DNA from: Basidiobolus heterosporus B8920
Lineage: Eukaryota > Basidiobolomycota > Basidiobolomycetes > Basidiobolales > Basidiobolaceae
Assembly: GCA_000697455.1 (NCBI GenBank)
Contig: JNET01033972.1
Location: 1-10,461, forward strand
Length of the DNA stretch: 10,461 nt
Direction of reading: 5' to 3'
Position numbers and translations under genes: made by a program. Positions 1-7,661 of this stretch are shown here, in pieces. The notes under the pieces are model-generated. The model worked only from the letters and a program-made list of their open reading frames with translations. It made no database searches and was not told the DNA's origin. How positions within the stretch are numbered: the first letter of the stretch is position 1; every line of letters begins with the position of its first letter.

Positions 1-161
1 CTGGAAATGTGGTAATCCCTCATTTTCCTTTAGTTAGCTTCCCCTGGTTCTTGATGAGGGATAGCATCTCTTGACTGGAGAAATGCCCCTATGATAAACC
101 TCACTTAACCCTCTTGATCGACTACTCTGGAAGGATTCTTGGAACTATGCTAATCTCTGAG

Positions 162-167
162 TTTATT
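162..167 (-). terminator. polyadenylation signal of the carbonic anhydrase gene
   Basis: AATAAA reads on the minus strand about 70 nt past the carbonic anhydrase stop codon, a normal distance for a fungal 3' UTR. Only the hexamer and its position support the call. I see nothing recognisable in the rest of positions 1-237. Confidence 0.5.
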
Positions 168-237
168 GAGGATACCATTGACAAGTGACAACGCTTTACT
201 AGTTCGGAACAAGTTTGCATCTAATCGTAGCGCGAAT

Positions 238-1283
238 TTAGCTCGTGTTGTCGTTTATTTGCACATAACGTGCGTTATATCCAATTGCCTGACGTAATTC
301 ATCAAGCTGTCTCCAGGTAAAATGTGCCGGCTTTTGTGCAATTGCCCACCTTACTCCTTCCTACAAATTGTAAGCTCTGTTAGAATTCTTCCCACTGACA
401 ACAATTATATGCTTAGTGCAGATTTTATCTTTCACATGTATTAGAAGTGAGACGTACTGTACATGGTGGAGTGGTCAGACTGCCCTCGTATGCAAAGTAC
501 CTTTCAAACCCCCCTGCATCGGCAACAAGCGCTTCTAGGTCGATATGTTGAAGAAGTGTTTTACTTCCCTTACTGCCGGGAATCTTCTGTTGTTTTCAAT
601 AAGGAATTAGTCGCTATCCTAGTGTTCGTCATTGATTTGAAGAGAAATATCCGCTTCCAATATCTATTACTTACCCCACTACACATTTCTCGCAAAAAAC
701 TGCTAGGCTCGTCGGACAAACTCATTAGCACACCGAGAACTTGATTTTGTTTATTTTTCTTATCGGACATTACAACGTGAACTTCTGCGTCGAAATATCT
801 TCCATTGATATGATGCTCTGAAGGTGTATGAATGTGAAACTGGCGCGCAACATATTTAACTCCATCTCGCTTTAACTCCACGCTATTCTCAGTTGGCATG
901 ATTATTTGCAATGTGTGGCCGTTGTTTGTCATTGTGACATTTATCGGTATTTCCTTAGGCCAGCGTAGTCGTAAGGGCTTATTTTTTATCAACCTGGCAC
1001 TCGCCCTAGTGATATCAATAGGGGACTGATAGCGGCCTGTCTTGCATGTTGTGAATACAGGATCCAAATCACCCCATCGTTGTGGGCCCGATATACCTCC
1101 ATACTAGATCAATCAATCGACTATCAATCTCGACTCCAAGATAACCCCAAACTTGGAGTTGCAATGACAATTAATTTTTAGAACTCATACCTCCCAGTTA
1201 ATTTGCTTTTGGTCAGCGAAGGACACTTTAGCGTAGGAAATGATTGAGGTCAAGAAGAATGTACTCAGTAACGTTGATTTCAT
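238..1283 (-). CDS. secreted alpha-carbonic anhydrase, complete, 4 exons
   Basis: This gene encodes a zinc enzyme for reversible CO2 hydration, probably secreted. Exons on the minus strand are 1283-1191, 1103-675, 586-458 and 360-238; all three introns (87, 88, 97 nt) are phase 0 with GT...AG ends, and together they give 257 residues. Residues 1-23 form a signal peptide (MKSTLLSTFFL start, then an S-F-A site). The alpha-CA core follows: WGDLDP near 41, QSPIDI near 57, and NNGH with the likely proton-shuttle His94. Zinc ligands are His121 and His123 (FHIH) and His140 (EVHVV); SEH holds the gating Glu127; SLTTPPC (210-216) supplies the active-site Thr. Cys51 and Cys216 match the disulfide typical of secreted members. 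The C-terminal GYNAR...QIN motif is in exon 4. No catalytic residue is missing. There is no hydrophobic tail, so a GPI anchor is unlikely. Exon 3 is placed by a CAG acceptor about 25 nt after an ACTAAT branch-like site; splicing itself is inferred. Confidence 0.93.
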
Positions 1284-1367
1284 GAGTAAGGTATATTTGG
1301 GATCAACAAGAAAACGAACTAATTGTGAATAGGAGGTCTTGAACAAATAGAGAGAAAAAACCCTGGA

Positions 1368-1374
1368 TTTTATA
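1368..1374 (-). promoter_or_regulatory. TATA box of the carbonic anhydrase gene
   Basis: TATAAAA on the minus strand lies about 85 nt upstream of the carbonic anhydrase start codon. Its spacing and orientation suit a core promoter. No transcription start can be placed from sequence alone. Confidence 0.5.
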
Positions 1375-2299
1375 CTTTTAGAATAAATTTGTACCCCATA
1401 TCAATTTCTTTGTATTCGTGAAACAAAATGATAACCAGTTCTTTGTCTTATTTCATTCGATGTGGATGTGGATGCAACCACTTGTTCTTAATTGCGTGTC
1501 CGGAGTAGGCGAACCGAGTAACATTCTTTATTGAGTTTTTTCACTAAATTTATATTGACCTAAATCAGCAGTCACATCCTGTGACGTTAATCCAAGGTAT
1601 TTACTTTCTTTCCATCAGTCAGTAAACATAGCCAAATCAACAAATCTGACCTCAGGGTAATGCACTGGGAAGCAAAGAAGCCGCGTATTATAATCATAAC
1701 CCTTCAGAATAGTGGTGTTTTTGCACCAGCATATTAGGATCATTACACATATACAACTGCACGAACGGCTACTGATCTATTGGATTGAGATTTCTATGTT
1801 ATGCAAAACCAGGCAGTGCCTAACTTATGTCAGAGATCAATATAACATGGCCTTTAGGTGATCTCCTTTTTTGATACCTGAAAAGGATTGAAGCACATGT
1901 GGAAATCTTGCCATAGGAAATAAAATCACGCACGCCGTATATATCCATCAGCCCAAATATCATATACACTTTAAATTCAGCTAAGCTTAGTTTGGCCAAA
2001 TTCTCTCTAAAAAAAGCCATGGAATGACTATTTTAGCTACAGGGCAGGGTTTTTTCTGTAGCAATGCAGAAGTAATTTCAGTAGGTCATCCATGTAGAAT
2101 GAGGTTTCAAAGCAAGCCTTAAGATATACAGGCTTGATGTTTTGCGGAAAATATAACACACGTGTCTACATAATAGTGTGAGAGATCATATTGAGTTGAA
2201 TAGTAATCTGACTGCAAACTGCCGGTTAGATTGTTAATGAGACCTCCTATATGTACTCCATATTGCAGGCAAGGTACTAAATAGCATGGTAGTTTATGT

Positions 2300-2350
2300 T
2301 ACTCTTGAGGTTGTTGCTGATTCGAACTGACATATGAAGACTCAAGAGTA
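2300..2350. repeat. inverted repeat, 10-bp arms, 31-nt loop
   Basis: The arms tactcttgag (2300-2309) and ctcaagagta (2341-2350) are perfect reverse complements. The structure stands alone about 300 nt downstream of the phosphatase stop. It could form a hairpin in RNA from either strand. Its role is unknown and chance cannot be excluded. Confidence 0.5.
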
Positions 2351-2502
2351 GCTAAAAACAGAATAAGTTTGTCAAGGAATTGACAATGCTTTTTGGGTCA
2401 CTTCATTCTATAGATATATTTCAACCTAGGGCCCCTAACTACAAAACGTTTGGGTTAGTCTAGTGCTTACCTTTGAGTTGAAAGATACCAGTGATTTATA
2501 TA

Positions 2503-2508
2503 TTTATT
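2503..2508 (-). terminator. likely polyadenylation signal of the phosphatase gene
   Basis: AATAAA on the minus strand, about 145 nt beyond the phosphatase stop codon. Only the hexamer and its position support it, in an AT-rich setting where chance hits are common. Confidence 0.35.
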
Positions 2509-2650
2509 GAACATACTCAAACTCTACATATGTCAAGGTCAGAGGTTGAGTAGTGGCAACAGTACTTTGCGATAGTATAATGTTTGGAAGCCAAGAATAT
2601 ACCCTCATTGTATATAAGTTACATTAACTTGTATATGTACCCAGGAAACG

Positions 2651-3796
2651 CTACTGAGGATAAATCGGCGTCACCAGTTCTCCGTTGATTTCGAGTGCTG
2701 CCATAGAGTTCCCATACGCACGCGATATCCCGACATCGATGACATAATACAGGCCATTACATCTAGTGAGGACTTTCCCGTCCCTCTGAGTTGTATGACC
2801 CACAACCATCCGTTTAACCTAGAAATCAATTATTAAGAAATGATCGAAAGCATAGTAAGATAGTAAAATACTACATTCAACAAATCTAACGATTCCTTAA
2901 TTCCACGACACACTTCATCTTCATTTTCTCCAAGAGCGAAGCCACGATACCAGACAGGACCATCATCGCCAAATAATCCTCCAAAGTATCTCCAACGCCA
3001 GTTACGCTCTTCGACAGACTTGTTATCCCCAAAGAGTTTCTTCCGAGCTATTGAATTAATCTTGGCAATTCCATGCTTGGCCCATCTTGGGTGCAAATCT
3101 GCATGTGAGAAAACAGTATCTGATACAATAGTTGTGATGTTCCAGTGAATCAGTTGAGAACCAATAATGCCATCCGAACTGAAGGCAGTAAGTCTGGGTT
3201 CTTTTGAGGAACCGAGATCATCTGCGGGATGAACGTAACGATAATCACCAGCAAAGTTCATAATCTCGTGATTTCCGAGAAGATTCACAACCTGGTAAAT
3301 TGCATTTGTTTAAGTATTACTTAAAATTCAAAACGACAAAGAGAAAAGGTATAGTTTACCATACCCCCCTGGTTAGCAGCTTCGGTGCTTAATTTGAAGA
3401 AATACTGATAGAGTCTGAGAGTATCTGGTCCGCGATCTACAATATCACCCTTTGAGAAACTGTTAAGCACAGCCGGAATGAAATGTTGGAACCAAAACCA
3501 CTTACAGTTTGAACTAGTATATCATCCCCTCCTATCCAGCCACCTTCGGAGTTAACTAGTTTTGCCAATTGAAGTACTTTCAAGGCTGACTCAAAATCGC
3601 CATGAAGATCACCGATCGCAACAACCCGTTTGTTAACGTGCGAGTCTAGTGTTGTAGGGGAATTTGTTTCTAGAGTTCCCGGGTCTTGGAGATAATATAT
3701 AAAAACAGACAACAAACAAACTAGAACAACACTGAAGTATGGTCTGTTTACAAAACTCTTAATTATACTCTGTCGCGGCTGGTTGACGTTGTTCAT
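2651..3796 (-). CDS. Shewanella-like protein phosphatase (metallophosphoesterase), membrane-anchored, complete, 4 exons
   Basis: This gene encodes a calcineurin-like phosphoesterase of the Shewanella-like (SLP) branch of PPP phosphatases, which occurs in fungi, plants and protists but not animals. Exons on the minus strand are 3796-3506, 3449-3360, 3291-2875 and 2818-2651; introns of 56, 68 and 56 nt are all phase 0, and the protein is 321 residues. One hydrophobic stretch (about 20-37, FSVVLVCLLSVFIYYL) after a basic N-terminus predicts a type II signal anchor. Metal-binding motifs follow in family order: GDLHGD (62-67), GDIVDRG (98-104), GNHE (133-136), SHADLH (around 190) and VVGHT (271-275). 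All metal ligands are present, so it should be active. GNHE is followed by MNFAGDYRYVHPAD, typical of SLPs. The acceptor of exon 2 is AAG, but it alone keeps QT|GDIVDRG in frame. The start is the first ATG in frame. The substrate is unknown. Confidence 0.9.
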
Positions 3797-3849
3797 AGTT
3801 TGCTCATTCGATTTCCCTCTACAGTTTTTCAGAAAAAGACGACCTAAGC

Positions 3850-3864
3850 TCAAGTGAGTGACAT
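3850..3864 (-). promoter_or_regulatory. short upstream ORF in the phosphatase leader
   Basis: An ATG in a different frame from the phosphatase start opens a 4-codon ORF (Met-Ser-Leu-Thr-stop) ending about 54 nt before the main ATG. If the transcript starts upstream of it, the uORF could dampen translation or allow reinitiation. Whether it is in the mRNA is not known. Confidence 0.35.
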
Positions 3865-3976
3865 ACTAAATATATTAACTATTACTAAAATTATATCTGA
3901 CAGCGTAGAATTTTTCACATTTACATCTGAAGCTGATAGCTTGTTCTTTCTTATATTGTCCAAGTTTTGATTAAAT

Positions 3977-4079
3977 TAGTTATCAGTTTCAACAATTGAT
4001 CGCCAGTATGCCGAGTGCCACTTTGGGATCAAACAGCATGTCCGTGCTTGACTCTATTGTTGGAATCATCACATAACTA
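3977..4079 (-). ncRNA. box C/D snoRNA-like gene, family 1, copy 1
   Basis: On the minus strand the order is: 5' stem strand (4079-4074), C box GTGATGA (4072-4066), D' position CGGA (4044-4041), D box CTGA (3986-3983), 3' stem strand (3982-3977). The 6-bp terminal stem TAGTTA/TAACTA directly brackets the boxes, as in C/D snoRNAs. Upstream of D', the segment facing 4046-4056 is complementary to GCUUGACUCUA, an 11-nt stretch I recall from the conserved 25S/28S sequence GUUGAGCUUGACUCUAGUUU. The D' box is degenerate here (CGGA for CUGA), so this copy may be weaker at that guide. Copy 2 lies just upstream on the same strand. The snoRNA class is well supported; target and family name are inferred from memory. 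Confidence 0.72.
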
Positions 4080-4254
4080 TTGAATATAAATTCAAACTGG
4101 AACGTGCCAGTTATTTTAAAAAAACAGTTTATTGTTTTCAAAATTTACAAAGGAAACATGGTCTTCAGTTTCAACAATTAATCGTCAGTAAGTCGAGTGC
4201 CACTTTGGGATCAAACGACATATCAGTGCTTGACTCTATTGTTGGGATCATCAT
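3983..4254. repeat. direct repeat, two 90-nt copies 182 nt apart
   Basis: Positions 3983-4072 and 4165-4254 align without gaps with about 10 differences (roughly 89% identity). The repeat runs exactly from the D box to the C box of the two snoRNA-like genes. Flanking sequence is not shared, but each flank pairs with itself. This suggests an older tandem duplication kept by selection on RNA rather than a mobile element. Confidence 0.85.
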
Positions 4255-4263
4255 ATGACCATG
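4157..4263 (-). ncRNA. box C/D snoRNA-like gene, family 1, copy 2
   Basis: On the minus strand: CATGGTC (4263-4257), two bases, C box ATGATGA (4254-4248), D' box CTGA (4226-4223), D box CTGA (4168-4165), one base, GACCATG (4163-4157). The 7-bp terminal stem is perfect and has a sequence wholly different from the stem of copy 1, yet sits in the same place. That is covariation-like evidence for an RNA. The guide upstream of D' faces 4228-4238 and matches 25S/28S GCUUGACUCUA with 11 contiguous pairs; by the fifth-nucleotide rule the second U of GCUU would be methylated. All four boxes are closer to consensus than in copy 1. Confidence 0.78.
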
Positions 4264-4327
4264 CAAGGAATGAGGGAAAAAGAACAAAATGAACGGAAAT
4301 GGGAACAGGAATATGTTACAAAGTGCG

Positions 4328-4359
4328 GGATAACACCTCTACGACTAGAGGTGTTATCC
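4328..4359. repeat. perfect 14-bp hairpin with 4-nt loop, upstream of the snoRNA pair
   Basis: The arms at 4328-4341 (ggataacacctcta) and 4346-4359 are exact reverse complements around a 4-nt loop (cgac on plus, gtcg on minus). On the minus strand it lies between a TATA box (4431-4437) and snoRNA copy 2, ending 64 nt before it. A processing signal for an RNase III-type enzyme is a reasonable guess, since fungi use such hairpins to free snoRNAs from precursors. A remnant foldback element is an alternative. Confidence 0.75.
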
Positions 4360-4430
4360 ACACGTTTATTTAATAACGATAGGAAAAACCTCAATGAGAA
4401 GATGTACGGAACATTAGACTCCAGTGAGCC

Positions 4431-4437
4431 TTTTATA
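4431..4437 (-). promoter_or_regulatory. possible TATA box of the first snoRNA pair
   Basis: TATAAAA on the minus strand, 70 nt upstream of the hairpin and about 165 nt upstream of snoRNA copy 2. It would allow one transcript to carry hairpin, copy 2 and copy 1. It also overlaps the likely 3' UTR side of the arrestin gene, so chance occurrence is possible. Confidence 0.35.
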
Positions 4438-4518
4438 ATATTCGTTCATCTAGGAGCCCCTGCGTAATCCCTTTTTTTTCACCATTGATGGCTTTTTTTT
4501 TCTGACTTGGTTTTTTCA

Positions 4519-4524
4519 TTTATT
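4519..4524 (-). terminator. possible polyadenylation signal of the minus-strand arrestin gene
   Basis: AATAAA on the minus strand about 245 nt beyond the arrestin stop, in a tract with several T runs on the plus strand (A runs on minus). Position and hexamer are the only support. Confidence 0.3.
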
Positions 4525-4769
4525 TTCCACTTGTGCATGGGTGTCGGCAAATTTTTTTAATCGATCTTTTCCTCGTCGGATAAATGGTAATTAACATTTT
4601 TGAACAACTAACCGTATTACTGATCCAAAAGTAATATCAATCATTTATCGTGGTCGTATGAAACTATAGCATAATTATTGCACAGACTGGGGTATTTGGA
4701 ATGGTGACGATGATCTGATATCTACAATGGCGCCTACTGCATGTGAGATGGTAGGTCGGCGTACTCTTG

Positions 4770-5831
4770 TTACATAACATATGGCGGTGGTGAATCGATG
4801 GGATCGTAGCAAGGTAGCATTTCAGATCTTGTATCAGGTGTTGGCAGAACGCAGGTTGATGCTTGCTTGATAACAATGGGAAATACTACATTGATATCAC
4901 CCATTCGCCCGTTATATTTGAAGTCTAACCGTATATGAAGTGCATGATTTACTTCAATGTTTTCTGTAATGCAATTGGAATGCACCTTTCGAGGTGACTT
5001 GGGAATCTCTATTGAAACTACACCTTGGGTAACCTTTCCTTTGAAAAAACTGACTCCAGCTTTAATCCACCTGGAGTTCTCTTTGACGGTGGTTCCAACT
5101 TCCCTACCACTTACGTTAACAGGCATACGGTACATAGTTCGTTGTCTTAAGCTGTACCCAACATAATTGATCTGGACTGATTCTGCTACTTTCTCTAGTT
5201 TGAAGTCAATGAGAACTTCACTCCCCGTAGAGTAGCTTAAAGTAGGGATCCTAATATCATAGTAGAGAGTGTCTCGCCATATCCCTTGAAGTCTGGTGTT
5301 CAATGACAAATACCAGGCCGGCCCCATGTTTCTTCTTAGAAAGACCTCTCTATCAGCCTTTAGATTTGGCATGTATACTGGCGCTTCTGCAGTTGCCCTA
5401 AACTTGTACTTAATTTTTGCGTTATGTATATCCACTGATTCCGGAAGATCTCCGGGGATTGGCAAACGGAAGGGATAACTATATATCTTGCCTTTCTCAA
5501 ATGTTTGAGATTCCTCAGCTTGCCCGTGAAATACCCAATAATGTTGATAAAAAACCTTTTCGACTCTTCTCAGCTCTGTAATACAATCAAAAGCAAATCA
5601 GTAAGGGTTGGCTTTTGAAAAGTACTTCGTTAAAGTAGCCACGTGAGCCGGATATTAAGTAAACTAACCCTGACGAATGTATAACTTGCCAGTAAATTCC
5701 AACCGAATCCTTGTGAATTTAACGGGGAAAGTTGGCAATAGAGTTAGATTTCCTACAACTAGAAATACGTCGTCTTCTTGATCCTCATAGCTGCCACTGA
5801 ACGTATCCTGGTCAAGTTCAATCTTAAACAT
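4770..5831 (-). CDS. arrestin-domain protein A (ART-like ubiquitin-ligase adaptor), complete, 2 exons
   Basis: This gene encodes an alpha-arrestin type protein, probably linking membrane cargo to a NEDD4/Rsp5 ubiquitin ligase. Exons on the minus strand are 5831-5669 and 5575-4770, with a 93-nt phase-1 intron (GTTAGT...ACAG); the product is 322 residues. The arrestin N domain covers about 1-130, shown by TRIRLEFTGK (40-49), YSYPFRLPIPGDLPESV (86-102) and IKYKFRATAEAP. An arrestin C domain follows to about 290, ending in IRLDFKYNG...VVFPIVI. The tail is short and ends with a PY motif, PPPY (317-320), two residues before the stop, which is the usual WW-domain ligand. The start is the only ATG that gives the N domain in full, and a TATA box lies about 70 nt upstream. 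Its nearest relative in the window is protein B at 7662-8773, divergently transcribed. The cargo is unknown. Confidence 0.88.
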
Positions 5832-5896
5832 CGCCCACAATAGTATCTATGATGAAGCTAATTCACCAGCCTCCAATGCATTCATGAGGGCAGCGA

Positions 5897-5904
5897 TATT
5901 TATA
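5897..5904 (-). promoter_or_regulatory. TATA box of arrestin gene A
   Basis: TATAAATA on the minus strand, 66-73 nt upstream of the arrestin A start codon. Sequence and spacing both fit a core promoter element. Confidence 0.55.
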
Positions 5905-6270
5905 AGAATGTTTGGGGGCATTAGTTGGACAACGCACTTAAAATTCAACTTGAATACGTGGACTAGCTTCTCATAGACACTACAAATCATACAAGACTGC
6001 TGAATTTTCTGCGAAACTAACAAAATAGCAAGTATTTGGTTTTACTAATTTTGTATTAGTTGTAGTCTGAGCATTCCAGATTGTCAACAAATTCGCACTT
6101 AAGCTACAGTAGGACAAACACCCCTCATGTTCAATTCAGGACCGGTATCACCGTTGAGCAAACAATGTGTTTGAGTTTAAGATGGTTCTCATGTTTAGGG
6201 CTAACCCCTTATAAAGCGAATCTAATGAAGTTGAGCCTATGTTATGGAGGATTAGTATTGCCGGAGACAT

Positions 6271-6316
6271 GAGGATTGAGGATTGAGGGATGGGGGATGG
6301 GGGATAAGAAATGAGG
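6271..6316 (+). repeat. purine-rich imperfect tandem repeat
   Basis: The plus strand is almost pure G and A, with gaggatt twice and gatgggg-like units twice. It is a simple-sequence tract. Such tracts can exclude nucleosomes or act as promoter elements in fungi, but nothing here shows that. Confidence 0.6.
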
Positions 6317-6740
6317 TGCACACATCAGAAAATTCGTACTTGAAAATTCTAATCGAGACGACAAACTAGGTTAGTACTTGGTTGTCTATGATGCATGGCC
6401 TCAAGATCATCAACATTGATGTGATAAAACGGACTGCTAATGGATCCTGATCCAGAGTAATGCGAATCAAGGTGAATCTATAGGTGATCACTGACTCGAT
6501 CTATCTAGTGGTATCTGAGACTTCAGCACGGATTTAGGACGAAAGACATTTCCGTATGATTTCCTGATATCAAGAAACCCAAGAGAATCCCCAGCTGCTA
6601 TGGAGTTACGGTCTAACTAGAATCCGATATAGACACAACGATGGGTAGAAAGTCTGCTCTTTTGCCCCCTAGCACCCTCGCACACAGTAGTGAGACAGCA
6701 GCCCAAATCTAGGCTGGTGATATATATTAGCGCTACCAGA

Positions 6741-6769
6741 TACTGAAACTACACATGAGTGTTTCAGTA
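6741..6769. repeat. inverted repeat, 9-bp perfect arms, 11-nt loop
   Basis: tactgaaac (6741-6749) and gtttcagta (6761-6769) are exact reverse complements. TGAAAC is present on both strands, which resembles a doubled site for a DNA-binding protein (yeast Ste12-type sites are TGAAACA). It lies in the shared upstream region of the arrestin pair. Function is unproven. Confidence 0.5.
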
Positions 6770-7039
6770 GACATTCGGGAGCTTTAGACCCAGAGTGAAA
6801 CCGTTTACTACTAAGGGGAGTGATGCAGACGATAAGCGGGAACGCTCTCTTTCGGGGACTTCTTCATTTAGCAGGCCCGAGAATCAACACTCGTGGTCTA
6901 CCAGCCTGAGCGATGAAACAGATCGCCCGATATAGCCATTCCCCAAAAGTTCGCACCATTTCTGTCGAGATCCAAATAATGGCATGATGGATATGCTAAG
7001 TGTTCCAAACGATCTGATCGATACCCAGAAAACTCAAAT

Positions 7040-7078
7040 GGGCTAAGAAAGGGCCAAGAAGGGGCCAAGAAGGGGCCG
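7040..7078. repeat. tandem repeat, 11-bp unit, about 3.5 copies
   Basis: Units gggctaagaaa, gggccaagaag and gggccaagaag follow one another, then a partial gggcc. A short minisatellite in non-coding DNA; the last full units are identical, so it may vary in copy number between strains. Confidence 0.8.
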
Positions 7079-7541
7079 GAATTAACTTTAGGAAAACGAA
7101 TTACTGCTCCCAATAGAGCGGACTCTGTTGTGGCAACAATCTAATGATCTCAGCCGAATCGGGTGCTCAGGGTTAGGTGAATGCATGTGAAGAGTATCTA
7201 TTAGTCTCACTAGTACCATATGCCTGTTTCTGTTACTTGTAAGAACCACATCACAAACAGGTTGGCTAACGAGTGTCATTGGCCGTAGAGTGGAGGTTGG
7301 CAGTCTTTTCGCAGAAATCGTAGGTCTTAGCTGTAACGATGGGAGTATTACAAATTTAACAAAGGATAATAAATATCTTCTGTTTCGTCATATCGCATTG
7401 CACTTAATGTTACTGATGACCTCATACCACTTTTGGAAGAGACCGTATTGTGACCGCACTGGTGTGCGGACTCCTTTATTTGGGCCAAGTCTACATTTGG
7501 CAATCTTCAGAAAAAGGTAAGCGAGCAATGCATCACAACCG

Positions 7542-7549
7542 CATAAATA
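7542..7549 (+). promoter_or_regulatory. TATA-like element of arrestin gene B
   Basis: CATAAATA on the plus strand, about 115 nt upstream of the arrestin B start codon. A weak match to TATAAATA, in a position similar to the TATA box of gene A. Confidence 0.3.
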
Positions 7550-7661
7550 GGACCAGGTCCTTAGTTGATGATGTATTGGATGCTTTGTTGTATCATATCT
7601 CACATTGTTGTTAACACAAAACCGGGTGCTTACAGAATTCTACCAATTTTCATAACCAGTC

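Larger units (their letters stand above)
1284..2650. other. intergenic, no recognisable gene
   Basis: This 1.37 kb lies between the carbonic anhydrase promoter side and the phosphatase 3' end. It holds the TATA box at 1368-1374, an inverted repeat at 2300-2350 and a likely polyadenylation signal at 2503-2508. A 66-codon minus-strand frame at 1820-2020 starts with a real ATG in fair context (tccATGg) but matches no family I know and shows no convincing splice extension, so I do not call it a gene. No tRNA or transposon remnant was recognised. Confidence 0.6.
5832..7661. other. divergent intergenic region between the two arrestin genes
   Basis: This 1.83 kb separates the two divergently transcribed arrestin genes and so should hold both promoters. 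It contains the TATA box at 5897-5904, a TATA-like site at 7542-7549, a purine-rich tract at 6271-6316, a hairpin at 6741-6769, a short 11-bp tandem repeat at 7040-7078 and a small 6-bp hairpin at 7454-7469 (CCGCAC tggt GTGCGG). Open frames of 63 to 76 codons occur on both strands, but none resembles a known protein or joins to a neighbour by plausible splicing. I see no gene in it. Confidence 0.6.

Noticed and set aside
51-159. Possible plus-strand C/D snoRNA (TTGATGA ... CTGA)
   Set aside because: The C box lacks the purine, the flanks do not pair and there is no second copy.
463-744. 93-codon plus-strand open frame
   Set aside because: It lies antisense to exons 2 and 3 and intron 2 of the carbonic anhydrase and resembles no protein.
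1820-2020. 66-codon minus-strand frame with its own ATG
   Set aside because: No recognisable domain, no partner exon and no signal for a promoter; length is within chance for AT-rich DNA.
2308-2395. tRNA-like T-arm (AGTTCGAATC on the minus strand)
   Set aside because: The flanks do not form a T-stem and no acceptor or anticodon arms could be drawn.
4255-4467. 70-codon plus-strand frame
   Set aside because: It starts inside a snoRNA copy, runs through the perfect hairpin and matches nothing known.
6898-7113. 71-codon minus-strand frame
   Set aside because: Part of it is just the 11-bp repeat translated; the rest has no known motif.
7290-7520. 76-codon plus-strand frame upstream of arrestin gene B
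   Set aside because: No similarity to an arrestin N-terminus or other family, and no splice path into the arrestin that would add conserved sequence.
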